Origin: Citroniella saccharovorans | GTDB lineage: Bacteria > Bacillota > Clostridia > Tissierellales > Peptoniphilaceae | NCBI RefSeq assembly: GCF_035481615.1 | Contig: NZ_JAYKOT010000003.1 | Location: 1,054,001-1,118,000 of the forward strand | Length of the DNA: 64,000 nt | Reading direction: 5' to 3' | Shown: positions 47,551 to 55,997 of the stretch, one piece after another | Numbering within the stretch: the first letter of the stretch is position 1 | Layout: every line of letters starts with the position of its first letter | Translations under genes and position numbers: made by a program | Notes under the pieces: model-generated | Seen by the model: the letters and a program-made list of their open reading frames with translations, nothing else | Database searches by the model: none | What the model was told of the DNA's origin: nothing

Positions 47551-49354
47551 CGTCGTCATACTTAAGTACGGCAAGAAAAGCATTTTGTGGAACTTCTACA
47601 TTTCCAATTTGCCTCATACGTTTTTTACCTTCTTTTTGCTTTTCAAGAAGTTTTTTCTTTCTGGAAATATCTCCACCATAACATTTAGCAAGTACATCTT
47701 TTCTAAGAGCTGATACAGTTTCTCTGGCTATTATTTTAGAACCAATTGCCGCTTGAATAGGAATTGCAAATTGCTGTCTTGGAATTTCTTTTTTAAGCTT
47801 CTCAACAATAGTTCTAGCTCTTTGAGCTGCTTTTTCCCTATGAACAATAAGTGAAAAGGCATCAACTAACTCTCCATTAATTAAGATATCCATCTTTACA
47901 AGATCTGATTCCTGATATCCTTTTAAATCATAATCTAAAGAAGCGTATCCTTGTGTTTTAGATTTTAATGTATCAAAAAAGTCGTATATAACTTCATTTA
48001 AAGGCATTAAATAATGAATAGTCACTCTTTTTTCATCTAGATATTCCATATTTTCAAAGACGCCACGCTTATTTTGACAAATTTCCATAATAGGACCAAC
48101 ATAAGTTTTTGGCGTCATTATTTCACATGCAACCATAGGCTCTTTCATATAATCTATTTCTGTAGCTGGCGGCAAATTAGATGGATTTTGTATTTCTAAA
48201 AATGTTCCATCATTTTTCATAACTTCATAAATTACTGATGGAGCTGTGGCAATTATATTTAAGTCAAATTCTCTATCAAGCCTTTCCTGAATTATTTCCA
48301 TATGAAGTAAACCCAAAAAGCCGCATCTAAAACCATATCCAAGTGCTTGGGATGTTTCAGGCTCGAAAACTAATGAAGCATCATTAACCTGTAATTTTTC
48401 CAAAGCTTCTCTAACCTGTGTAAATTCTTCGCCCTCTGCTGGATATATCCCGCAGTAAACCATTGGCGTTACTTTTTTATATCCTGGTAGGGCATGCTCA
48501 GTTTTATTTTCAACTTCTGTTATTGTGTCCCCAACCCTAGCATCTCTTACATTTTTAATAGATGCACAAATATATCCAACATCTCCTGCTGTTATTTCTT
48601 TAGATTGAATTCTTTCATTTTGAACGTATCCTACTTCTGTAACTTCAAACTCTTTTTTTGTATTCATCATGTAAATATTTGTTCCTGTTTTTACTTTTCC
48701 TTCAAAGACTCTTATAAAGCAAATTACTCCCTTATAAGAATCATAGTAGGAGTCAAATATTAGTGCTTTTAGCGGCTTACTTACATCTCCAACTGGATGA
48801 GGAACATTATATACAATATCTTCTAAAACATCTTCAATATTTAATCCACTTTTAGCAGAAACCAGAGGGATCCCCTCTGTATCAAGTCCGCAAGTATTTT
48901 CAATTTCACTTTTTACATACTCAACATCACTACTAGGTAGGTCAATCTTATTAAGAACAGGCAGAATTTCCAAATCTTGCTCTAAAGCCAAATACAAATT
49001 AGCTAGGGTTTGAGCCTCAACCCCTTGAGTAGAATCAACTACTAAAACCGCTCCTTCACATGCAGCTAAAGATCTAGAAACTTCGTAGTTAAAATCTACA
49101 TGGCCAGGTGTATCGATTAAATTTAAAATATATTCCTCACCATCTTCAGCTTTATATATCAATCTTACAGCTTTAAGCTTGATAGTAATACCTCTTTCTC
49201 TTTCAAGATCCATAGAGTCAAGAACTTGCTCTTTTAATTCTCTCTTTTCAAGCATGCCAGTTTTTTCTATGAGCCTATCAGCAAGTGTTGATTTTCCGTG
49301 ATCAATATGTGCAATTATTGAGAAATTTCTAATTTTATCTTGTGAAACCTTCAT
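47543..49354 (-). CDS. lepA: Elongation factor 4 (LepA)
   Basis: 603-residue ribosome GTPase. P-loop AHIDHGKSTLADRLIEKTG, switch II DTPGHVDFNYEVSRSL, G4 NKIDLP, and the C-terminal domain with QAAIGSKIIARETVSALRKD and CYGGDISRKKKLLEKQKEGK. Ten bases after lepB. Confidence 0.98.
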   Translation of the reverse strand: MKVSQDKIRNFSIIAHIDHGKSTLADRLIEKTGMLEKRELKEQVLDSMDLERERGITIKLKAVRLIYKAEDGEEYILNLIDTPGHVDFNYEVSRSLAACEGAVLVVDSTQGVEAQTLANLYLALEQDLEILPVLNKIDLPSSDVEYVKSEIENTCGLDTEGIPLVSAKSGLNIEDVLEDIVYNVPHPVGDVSKPLKALIFDSYYDSYKGVICFIRVFEGKVKTGTNIYMMNTKKEFEVTEVGYVQNERIQSKEITAGDVGYICASIKNVRDARVGDTITEVENKTEHALPGYKKVTPMVYCGIYPAEGEEFTQVREALEKLQVNDASLVFEPETSQALGYGFRCGFLGLLHMEIIQERLDREFDLNIIATAPSVIYEVMKNDGTFLEIQNPSNLPPATEIDYMKEPMVACEIMTPKTYVGPIMEICQNKRGVFENMEYLDEKRVTIHYLMPLNEVIYDFFDTLKSKTQGYASLDYDLKGYQESDLVKMDILINGELVDAFSLIVHREKAAQRARTIVEKLKKEIPRQQFAIPIQAAIGSKIIARETVSALRKDVLAKCYGGDISRKKKLLEKQKEGKKRMRQIGNVEVPQNAFLAVLKYDDDE

Positions 49355-49364
49355 TAAACACCTC

Positions 49365-49967
49365 TTACAATTTTCCTATTCTATTAAAAGGGAACAGTCT
49401 AAAAACAGAAATACCCTTAACTCTACTCTTTTCTATCTTTCCAAATGCTCTTGAATCATTAGAGTGAGCTCTATTATCTCCCATAACAAAGTATTCCCCA
49501 TCATTTAAAACCCATGATGTTTCACCATTAAGTGAAAGAGTTGGATCATAGTTAGTATAATCTTCATCTAGTTTCAAATCATTTACAAAAACTTCTCCAT
49601 CTTTTAATTCTACCCTATCCCCACTCTTAGCAATGACTCTTTTTATATAATTATCTCCAGAATTATCAGGAGCTTTAATAACAACTACATCACCTATTTC
49701 AGCTTCTTTAAAAAATAAACTAACTCTTTCAGTAATAAGTATATCCCCATCATTTAAAGTTGGGACCATAGACATACCAGAAACATGGGTGATATTGAAA
49801 ATAAAAAATCTAATAAATAAAGCAATTGCAACTACAATAATAAGTTCAAAAATAAATGGCATTTCTTTTTTATTATTACCTTTCTTATTGTTTTCTTCAA
49901 TCTCTATTTCTTGACTTTCTATATTGTTTTCTAATTCGCCCTTATCTTGATTGTTTAAATCTTGCAT
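49365..49967 (-). CDS. lepB: Signal peptidase I
   Basis: About 200 residues. A charged N-terminus, one membrane helix (about 40-60) and the Ser/Lys dyad in SGMSMVPTL and NYIKRVIAKSGD, plus the C-terminal GDNRAHSNDSRAFG box. Cleaves signal peptides outside the membrane. The start is set at the second ATG (49967), 9 bases after AAAGG; the ATG at 49976 abuts that site. Confidence 0.95.
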   Translation of the reverse strand: MQDLNNQDKGELENNIESQEIEIEENNKKGNNKKEMPFIFELIIVVAIALFIRFFIFNITHVSGMSMVPTLNDGDILITERVSLFFKEAEIGDVVVIKAPDNSGDNYIKRVIAKSGDRVELKDGEVFVNDLKLDEDYTNYDPTLSLNGETSWVLNDGEYFVMGDNRAHSNDSRAFGKIEKSRVKGISVFRLFPFNRIGKL

Positions 49968-50043
49968 TCCTATCATCCTTTCAAAAAATACATATTAATT
50001 ATATCACAAATAAGTTTTTCCATCATTATTTTTTTAAATATAC

Positions 50044-50072
50044 TTGCAAATATAGTCAATAAATGATAAAAT
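50044..50072 (+). promoter_or_regulatory. Promoter of rpsT
   Basis: TTGCAA (50044-50049), 17-base spacer, TAAAAT (50067-50072), followed by the ribosome site AGGGGGTGAG ahead of the rpsT ATG. Confidence 0.75.
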
Positions 50073-50101
50073 ATTTTTTGTAATATTTAGGGGGTGAGAA
50101 A

Positions 50102-50371
50102 ATGGCAAATATTAAATCAGCACTTAAAAGAATTAAAGTTAACGAAACTAAAAGAGCTAGAAATAAAAGTAAAAAATCTGAACTTAAGACTTATATGAAA
50201 AAATTAAATATAGCTATTGAAGAAGATAGATTAGATGATGCAGCTGAACTATTAAAATTAGTTGATAAAAAGCTTAAAAAAGCTGCAAGCAAAAACTTAA
50301 TCCATAAGAATGCAGCTTCAAGAAAATTAAGCTCATTCCAAAGAAGACTTAATTCTGCTAAAGAAGCCTAA
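50102..50371 (+). CDS. rpsT: 30S ribosomal protein S20
   Basis: 89 residues, Lys-rich, MANIKSALKRIKVNETKRAR at the start and NAASRKLSSFQRRLNS at the end. Single gene with its own promoter and terminator, divergent from lepB and convergent with holA, as in many Firmicutes. Confidence 0.97.
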   Translation: MANIKSALKRIKVNETKRARNKSKKSELKTYMKKLNIAIEEDRLDDAAELLKLVDKKLKKAASKNLIHKNAASRKLSSFQRRLNSAKEA

Positions 50372-50399
50372 ACTTCCTATTCCTAAGGAAGTTTTTTTA
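50371..50399 (+). terminator. Terminator of rpsT
   Basis: AACTTCCT/AGGAAGTT stem (50371-50378, 50386-50393) followed by seven T, beginning at the last base of the stop codon. Confidence 0.92.
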
Positions 50400-50425
50400 T
50401 TTGAAATATTCTATTTAATTTTTAC

Positions 50426-50458
50426 ACGCCTTAGAAATTTAAATTCTAAGGCGTTTTT
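50426..50458. terminator. Second hairpin between rpsT and holA
   Basis: A perfect 11-bp stem ACGCCTTAGAA/TTCTAAGGCGT (50426-50436, 50444-50454) with TTTTT on the plus side only. A back-up terminator for rpsT, and possibly a stop or stabilising hairpin for holA. Confidence 0.75.
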
Positions 50459-51476
50459 ATATGCTAGTTAATTTAATAATAAGTTTTTCAATTTCAAGTT
50501 TTGTGTGGTTACTATTAATTCTCATGTTTTTTTCACATTCATAAAGTAGATTAATAGAGCTTCTGATTTTATTTTCTCCCAGATCAGAAATGGCTCTAAA
50601 ATTTTTATCATATTCAAATTTTTTAATACCAAGAATATTCATAATAGCTTGGTTTGACCTTCCATTATTTAGAAGATTTTTTATATAAAACAAATTATTG
50701 AAAGTTCTAGCTATCATAAAAAAGACTTTTTCTACAGGTTCATCACTTAAATTATAGAAAACTTCTAATGATTTAGCCGTGTTTTTTTTTAAAATATTAT
50801 CGGTTAAATCAAATATATTTTCATTAATGAATGGAGTAATGAATTTATCGATTAATTTTTTTGTAATTTCCTTATTATTTATCTTTACTCCCTCAATAAG
50901 AGCTTCAAGGTCATTGTTTATAAAGTTTAAATTAAGCTCTGAATCCCTATCTAAATATCCTGTTCTATCCATAATATAACTAATTTCACTATTTTTTATT
51001 GAAAGTCCATCTGATATAAATTTTTTTCCAATAAAATTTTTAAGCTCCATGCTATTTAGCCTATTCATTTCGACAAAACTAGCTAGATTTAAGAAATTTT
51101 TGTAAAGTTTTCCCTTAAAAAACCCAGCTTTTAAATCAAAAATAATAGTGGTGAAATTAGGAATATTAGAAGCATAGTTTAATATATTATTTAGTTCATT
51201 TTCAAACTTAGAAATCTTATCCCTAGAAAAATCTAAGTGCTCTATTAAAATAACTCTCCTATCTGACATAAAAGGTAGAGACTCACTATTATCAATTATA
51301 CTTTGAGAATTAAAATTTTCATCATTGAACTTAGTAAAATTAAAAACATCATCTTTTAAGTCTCCAGCAATTTCTTCAATAAATGTTTTTTTTAGAAAAT
51401 CCTCTTCTCCATATACAAATATTAAATTTTTCAAAGTTTTATTTCTAAATTTTTCTATAGCCTCTATATAATTCAT
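50457..51476 (-). CDS. holA: DNA polymerase III delta subunit (clamp loader)
   Basis: About 339 residues. LIFVYGEEDFLKKTFIEEI at the N-terminus (degenerate AAA+ site), SLPFMSDRRVILIEH, and FFMIARTFNNLFYIKNLLNNG plus a C-terminal helical bundle match HolA. Neighbours comEC and rpsT are the usual ones. The start at 51476 fits AAGGA 8 bases upstream better than the ATG at 51482. It overlaps the comEC end by about 30 bases. Confidence 0.88.
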   Translation of the reverse strand: MNYIEAIEKFRNKTLKNLIFVYGEEDFLKKTFIEEIAGDLKDDVFNFTKFNDENFNSQSIIDNSESLPFMSDRRVILIEHLDFSRDKISKFENELNNILNYASNIPNFTTIIFDLKAGFFKGKLYKNFLNLASFVEMNRLNSMELKNFIGKKFISDGLSIKNSEISYIMDRTGYLDRDSELNLNFINNDLEALIEGVKINNKEITKKLIDKFITPFINENIFDLTDNILKKNTAKSLEVFYNLSDEPVEKVFFMIARTFNNLFYIKNLLNNGRSNQAIMNILGIKKFEYDKNFRAISDLGENKIRSSINLLYECEKNMRINSNHTKLEIEKLIIKLTSI

Positions 51477-53789
51477 AATCATTTTCCTTAAATAAATCCT
51501 TCAATAAAAGTGTAAAAGTTCCAGTTAAAACTATAATATATAATAAATCTCCTAGTAAAAAACTAGCTAGGCTTTTTTTATTTCTTAATTTATGTTTTAT
51601 TTCATTTCCAAAAACACTTGATGTTATCCTAACTTCTCCATCTCTATCTGTTCTAAAGTACCTAACACCATATTTTTCAAGTTTTTCAATAGTTTCTTTA
51701 TGTGGATGAGAAAATTTATTTTTATATCCAGCAGAAATAAGTGCAATTTTAGGATTTACCTTTTTTAAAAAATCATCTGATGTTGAAGTCATTGAACCAT
51801 GATGACCTACTTTTAGTATATCATGTTTTAAGTCCATGCTTAAATTCTTTTCCTTATCAACTTCCATGTCTCCTGTAAATAAAGCTGAAAATCCCTTTTG
51901 TTTATAACTTAATACCAATGATGTATTATTAGATTCATCATATTCCTTGCCGTCATCTAAAACTTTTATAGAAAATCCTGTAGATTTTATTATATCTTCA
52001 TTTTTAAGAATTTTTCTTTTAGGACTTGAAATTTTAGATTTTTCTGATGTAAAAATAATTGGATCATAATCCCTAACAATATATTTTAAATTTCCAGAAT
52101 GGTCAATATCATCATGACTAATAATTACAAAATCTAGTTTTTTTACCCTCTTTTTTAAATAAGGACCTAAAATAAATTTATAAGTAGATCCTTTTATATC
52201 TCCACCTGTATCTATCATACCTGTAAGTTTTCCATCACTTATTAGAAAAGCATCTCCCTGTCCAATATCAATCATGGATAGGCTTGTATAAGATGCAATT
52301 TCAAATATAAAACTAAAACTCAATATAAGTATTGCAATAATTTTAAAGCCTTTAATTTTATCAGTAAGAGATAATCTAATATAATTTCTTTCAAATATAA
52401 AATATAGAACTAATAGAAATAATACTATTACAAAATAGTAATTCATATTTTTAATTGAAAATTTGAAAAAGTCAATGCCTGAAAATAAATCTACCACAAA
52501 GTAAATAATATCTAATAAAAAATCTATTAAAAAAGAAATAAAATAAGCTAATGGCCTTATTGTAAAATATAAAATAATTTTCAAAAAGACCAAGGCAAAG
52601 GTAGCTGAAAATATAGGAACAACAATCAAATTTACCGGTATTAAAAGTAGGTTTACACTTCCATAATAATATAAAATAAGTGGTAAGAGAGAAATATTTA
52701 CAGTTAAAATCGTTTTAAATGCCTTTATTAAATTTGAATCTTTTTTTACATTAATAAATAAAATATCTTTTAAGTAAAATAAAGAAAGTATTGATATAAA
52801 ACTCAGAGTAAGTGATAAGTCAATTGCCCTATATGGCATAAATAATAAAATTATAAAAAAAGCCAGAAATATGAGTTTTAATCTATTTAACCCCAGTTTA
52901 TATATTCTTGTCATTTCAACAAAAAAAATAATTAAAAACGCCCTTAATGCAGAAGATTTCATCCCCGTTAGGTAAATATAGGATATGGTTATCAAAAAAG
53001 AAAAAAAAAGATTCTAATCTTATAATTAATAGGAAATATGCTTAAAAAGCCGCATAAAAATAAATATATTATTCCTATATGCATCCCTGAAACAGCCAAA
53101 ATATGTGAAAGTCCGAGATCTTCCACCTTATCTTTATAACCATCATCCATAAAGTTTTTAGCAAAAAATACTGTATTTACAAAATCTGCATTTTGTTTTT
53201 TTAATGCCCATGAATTAATATTATTTAATTTCTCAACTACATTATTTTTGATATAGAAAAACTTATTATAATTTAAGTCCAAAATTTTAGGACTTGTTTT
53301 TAAGAAAAGACTAGCAAAAATCCCCTTAGATCTCATGAAGTCTTTACTGCTAAATTGTCCAAAGTTTCCAGAGTCTCTAAAAGGTTCTAGTTCTCCTTTA
53401 GCTTCAATTAGACTTCCAACTTTTAACCTATCCTTATAGGTTAAAAGTATATTTTCATTTATAGTATCATCGCCCACTTTTATAGCCTTAGCTTTATATG
53501 TATAATAATCTTCAGAAATAGAATAAACTTCTGTTATAAGAATCTCTATCTTGTTAATTCCTTCAATTTTATCTACTTTTATATTTTTTTCACTTATTGT
53601 AATTACAAGTAAGCCTAAAGAGAAAAAAAATAAACTTAAAAATATATATATCCTATTTTTTTTCTTAATATCTATAAAAAATGACAAGAAAATGAAAAGG
53701 ACAGAAATAAAGATATTAACATCTACCCTATATCCAAAATTTATTCCTAAAAAATAAAAAAGGCCTATAAAAATTATCCCTAAAAACAT
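51445..53789 (-). pseudogene. comEC: DNA uptake channel ComEC/Rec2, frameshifted
   Basis: The N-terminal frame (52992-53789) has membrane helices, a DUF4131-like OB region (LTYKDRLKVGSLIEAKGELEP) and the ComEC signature HILAVSGMHIGIIYLF. The C-terminal frame (51445-52995) continues the helices (YLTGMKSSALRAFLIIFF) and ends in a metallo-beta-lactamase domain with SHDDIDHSGN and VGHHGSMTSTSD. The frames meet at two homopolymers (A9 at 53001-53009, A6 at 52994-52999 on plus). One extra base restores about 780 codons. A TTG six bases before the chosen ATG is also open. Confidence 0.85.
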
Positions 53790-53869
53790 TTTCAATCACC
53801 AAAAATATTATAACAGTTCTTTATTAAACTTGCTATAAATGATACAATATATAAAAAAGGAGTGATAAT

Positions 53870-55006
53870 ATGCTTTACTATATGGACTACCCTTATATGT
53901 TTGAGATAGAAACAACTCTAAAGTCAAAAAAGGGTTCAAGAAATAATTTAAATTTAGTATTAACAAACTCAATAGCTAGTCCTAGCTCTAAAAATATACC
54001 CACAGACTTAGTTAAGTTAAATGGGATTAAAGTAAATAAAATTACAAGGCAAGAACAAGACTTTGTTTATGAAATAAAAGGTAGTCTATCAACTGATAAG
54101 CTTACTATTGAAATAGATAAAAAAACAAGAATAGAAAATATGAAAAATTATTTAGCATATATTATTCTTTCTTTACTTTTTAAAAAAATATATGCTCTTG
54201 ATTGTAAGATAGTTAGTTTTAATGAAGACTTTTTTAAAGTTATTGTTCCAGCTGCTGGACTAATTAATGTTGAAAGAGATCTTAAGGATATGGAGTTTAC
54301 ATTAAATCATATAATAAATTCATCACTAGATGTTAAGGTAAATCAAAATAAAGATAGCTACACTATAAATATTCCTTCTGTTGGACAAGGTAAAATTTTC
54401 TACCCAGTTCCATCAAATACTGCTGAGTTAAAACTTGCTATCATTAAAAGTTTTGAGAAAACTGATAAAGGGCTTGAAATTACTTTTCAAACAGGAGATA
54501 AAGCATATAACTACCTTCTTTTGAAAAATAAAGAAATAATTGAAATAAAAAATCTCATAAATTATGAAGGCGAAAATATAGTAGATGAGATTAACTTTAC
54601 AAAAAGAAGTCTAGAAGATTTAAAAGATGAGCTATATGATCTTAAAACAAACGTATATAAATATTACCTAGATTTGATTAATGAGGATGTCTATGAAATA
54701 GATGGAAAAAAATTTTTAACCCACAATATCAAAGAAATCTTTATAAAGGATTTAAAGTTAATGATTGATAGTTTCGATGCTGATTTTAAATTTATTACCA
54801 ATCCAAAAGATGAAAATAGTGAATTTATTTTGAAAAATAGCCTAGAAGAAATTGATGACTTAGATTTAATAAAAGAGCTTCAAAATATATATCCTTTTAA
54901 TTATGAAATTAAAAAGCAATATATTTATGGAGAAATAAAAGATGAGTATAGAGAAAGATTAAAGGAGCTTATTGATAGATATATTTACTCCAAATTAAAT
55001 AAATAG
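53870..55006 (+). CDS. Degenerate alanyl-tRNA-editing (AlaX-like) protein
   Basis: 378 residues. The order of features follows COG2872 AlaX proteins: YYMDYPYMFEIETTL at the N-terminus, DLVKLNGIKVNKI (47-59), TRIENMKNYLAYIILS (86-101) where the family has R..MQ.HTGEH..S, IPSVGQGKIFYPVP (168-181) where it has IPG...C.CCGTHV, IIKSFEK (191-197), LEITFQTGDKAYNYL (202-216), then a coiled coil (about 235-270). All zinc ligands are replaced: the HxxxH positions are Y94 and I98, and the CxxC/H stretch has no Cys or His. It is probably not a deacylase. Stand-alone gene with its own terminator. No search was run; the match is by eye. Confidence 0.55.
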   Translation: MLYYMDYPYMFEIETTLKSKKGSRNNLNLVLTNSIASPSSKNIPTDLVKLNGIKVNKITRQEQDFVYEIKGSLSTDKLTIEIDKKTRIENMKNYLAYIILSLLFKKIYALDCKIVSFNEDFFKVIVPAAGLINVERDLKDMEFTLNHIINSSLDVKVNQNKDSYTINIPSVGQGKIFYPVPSNTAELKLAIIKSFEKTDKGLEITFQTGDKAYNYLLLKNKEIIEIKNLINYEGENIVDEINFTKRSLEDLKDELYDLKTNVYKYYLDLINEDVYEIDGKKFLTHNIKEIFIKDLKLMIDSFDADFKFITNPKDENSEFILKNSLEEIDDLDLIKELQNIYPFNYEIKKQYIYGEIKDEYRERLKELIDRYIYSKLNK

Positions 55007-55020
55007 CTTAATATAAATTT

Positions 55021-55065
55021 AAAAAGCTTCCTGTTAGCAAAGTAATTACTAATAGGAAGCTTTTT
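55021..55065. terminator. Bidirectional terminator
   Basis: A 12-bp stem AAAAAGCTTCCT/AGGAAGCTTTTT (55021-55032, 55054-55065) with an inner TTAG/CTAA. It serves the AlaX-like gene on plus and the tRNA-Sec transcript on minus. Confidence 0.9.
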
Positions 55066-55113
55066 CTGTAAAAAAATAATTTTCATAAAAATCTAATTTT
55101 CATTATTCATTAT

Positions 55114-55210
55114 TGGCGGGAGTACGTGAGAATCGAACTCACCCAAGAAGCTACAAACCCCTCGCGCTGGTTTTGAAGACCAGAGAGCCCACCAGGACTC
55201 ATCTACCCCC
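55114..55210 (-). tRNA. selC: tRNA-Sec (anticodon UCA)
   Basis: 97 bases including an encoded CCA. The anticodon arm CTGGTC-TTCA-AAACCAG gives anticodon TCA. There is a long variable arm and T arm GTGAG-TTCGATT-CTCAC. The acceptor pairs GGGGGTA with TACTCCC, G discriminator as in other tRNA-Sec. It decodes UGA as Sec with SelB and is charged with Ser and converted by SelA. It lies at the end of the selD-selA-selB-regulator run. Confidence 0.95.
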
Positions 55211-55213
55211 ATA

Positions 55214-55240
55214 AAACAAGATGCTAAAAGCACCTTGTTT
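55214..55240 (-). other. Hairpin abutting the 5' end of tRNA-Sec
   Basis: AAACAAG..GCT-AAA-AGC..CTTGTTT (55214-55220, 55234-55240), with a 2x2 internal mismatch, ends 3 bases before the tRNA's first base. It may be a weak terminator for the upstream regulator gene or a processing signal that separates the tRNA from a long precursor. Confidence 0.5.
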
Positions 55241-55270
55241 ATTATATAATAAAATAATATTAAATTCAAG

Positions 55271-55987
55271 TTAAATATCATCTACATCTTTAGTAGAAAA
55301 GTAATATCCTTTGCCCCATTTCGTTTTTATATAGGACTCTTTTCCTAGTAAGGAAAGTTTTTCTCTAAGCCTTCTAATATGAACATCAACAGTCCTTAAA
55401 TTGCTTTCATATTCCTTTCCCCATACTTTTTCAGCCAATTCCTTTCTTGAAAAAATTGTATCTGGATTTAATGCCAAAATAAAGAAAAATTCAAATTCCT
55501 TTCCTGTCAGATCTAAATTTTCTCCTAAGTAGTTTACTCTTCTAGCAATAAGATTAAACTCAAATCCACTTTCTACTAAATTTTGCTTTTTATTTTTTGA
55601 CTCTTCTAAAACTTTTTGAGTTTGGATTACACGTCTTAAAATCGCCCTAATTCTCGCCTTAAGTTCAAGTATATTAAAGGGCCTTACAATATAATCATCG
55701 CATCCATACTCTAGTGCTAATACCTTCTTTAAATCATTATCAATAGTAGATATTACAATTGTTGGAATATCTTTCTCCTCACTCATAATTTTCTTAAGGT
55801 CAAGCCCAGTACCATCTTTATACTGCATATCTATTAAGGCAAAATCAATTTTTCTATTTTTGAAAATTTCAATTGCCTCTTTAATACTTCTAGAAACATA
55901 TATATTATATCCTTCAGTATCAAAAGCATATTTAAGTTCTTCCAAAATATCATCGTCATCAAAGACTAATAATAATTCAAGATTCAT
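55271..55987 (-). CDS. OmpR-family response regulator (orphan)
   Basis: 238 residues. The receiver domain has the acidic pair DDDD at 10-13, phospho-acceptor Asp in FALIDMQYKDG and Lys near 100. The winged-helix domain reads LDLTGKEFEFFFILALN, then VDVHIRRLREKLSLLG and TKWGKGYYF. No histidine kinase is adjacent. It lies 10 bases after selB and before tRNA-Sec, so it is probably transcribed with the selenium genes. What it regulates is not visible. Confidence 0.92.
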   Translation of the reverse strand: MNLELLLVFDDDDILEELKYAFDTEGYNIYVSRSIKEAIEIFKNRKIDFALIDMQYKDGTGLDLKKIMSEEKDIPTIVISTIDNDLKKVLALEYGCDDYIVRPFNILELKARIRAILRRVIQTQKVLEESKNKKQNLVESGFEFNLIARRVNYLGENLDLTGKEFEFFFILALNPDTIFSRKELAEKVWGKEYESNLRTVDVHIRRLREKLSLLGKESYIKTKWGKGYYFSTKDVDDI

Positions 55988-55997
55988 GCTTCACCCC

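Noticed and set aside
55093..55281. Minus-strand 62-codon open frame
   Set aside because: It runs straight through tRNA-Sec and the hairpin before it, so it is not a gene.
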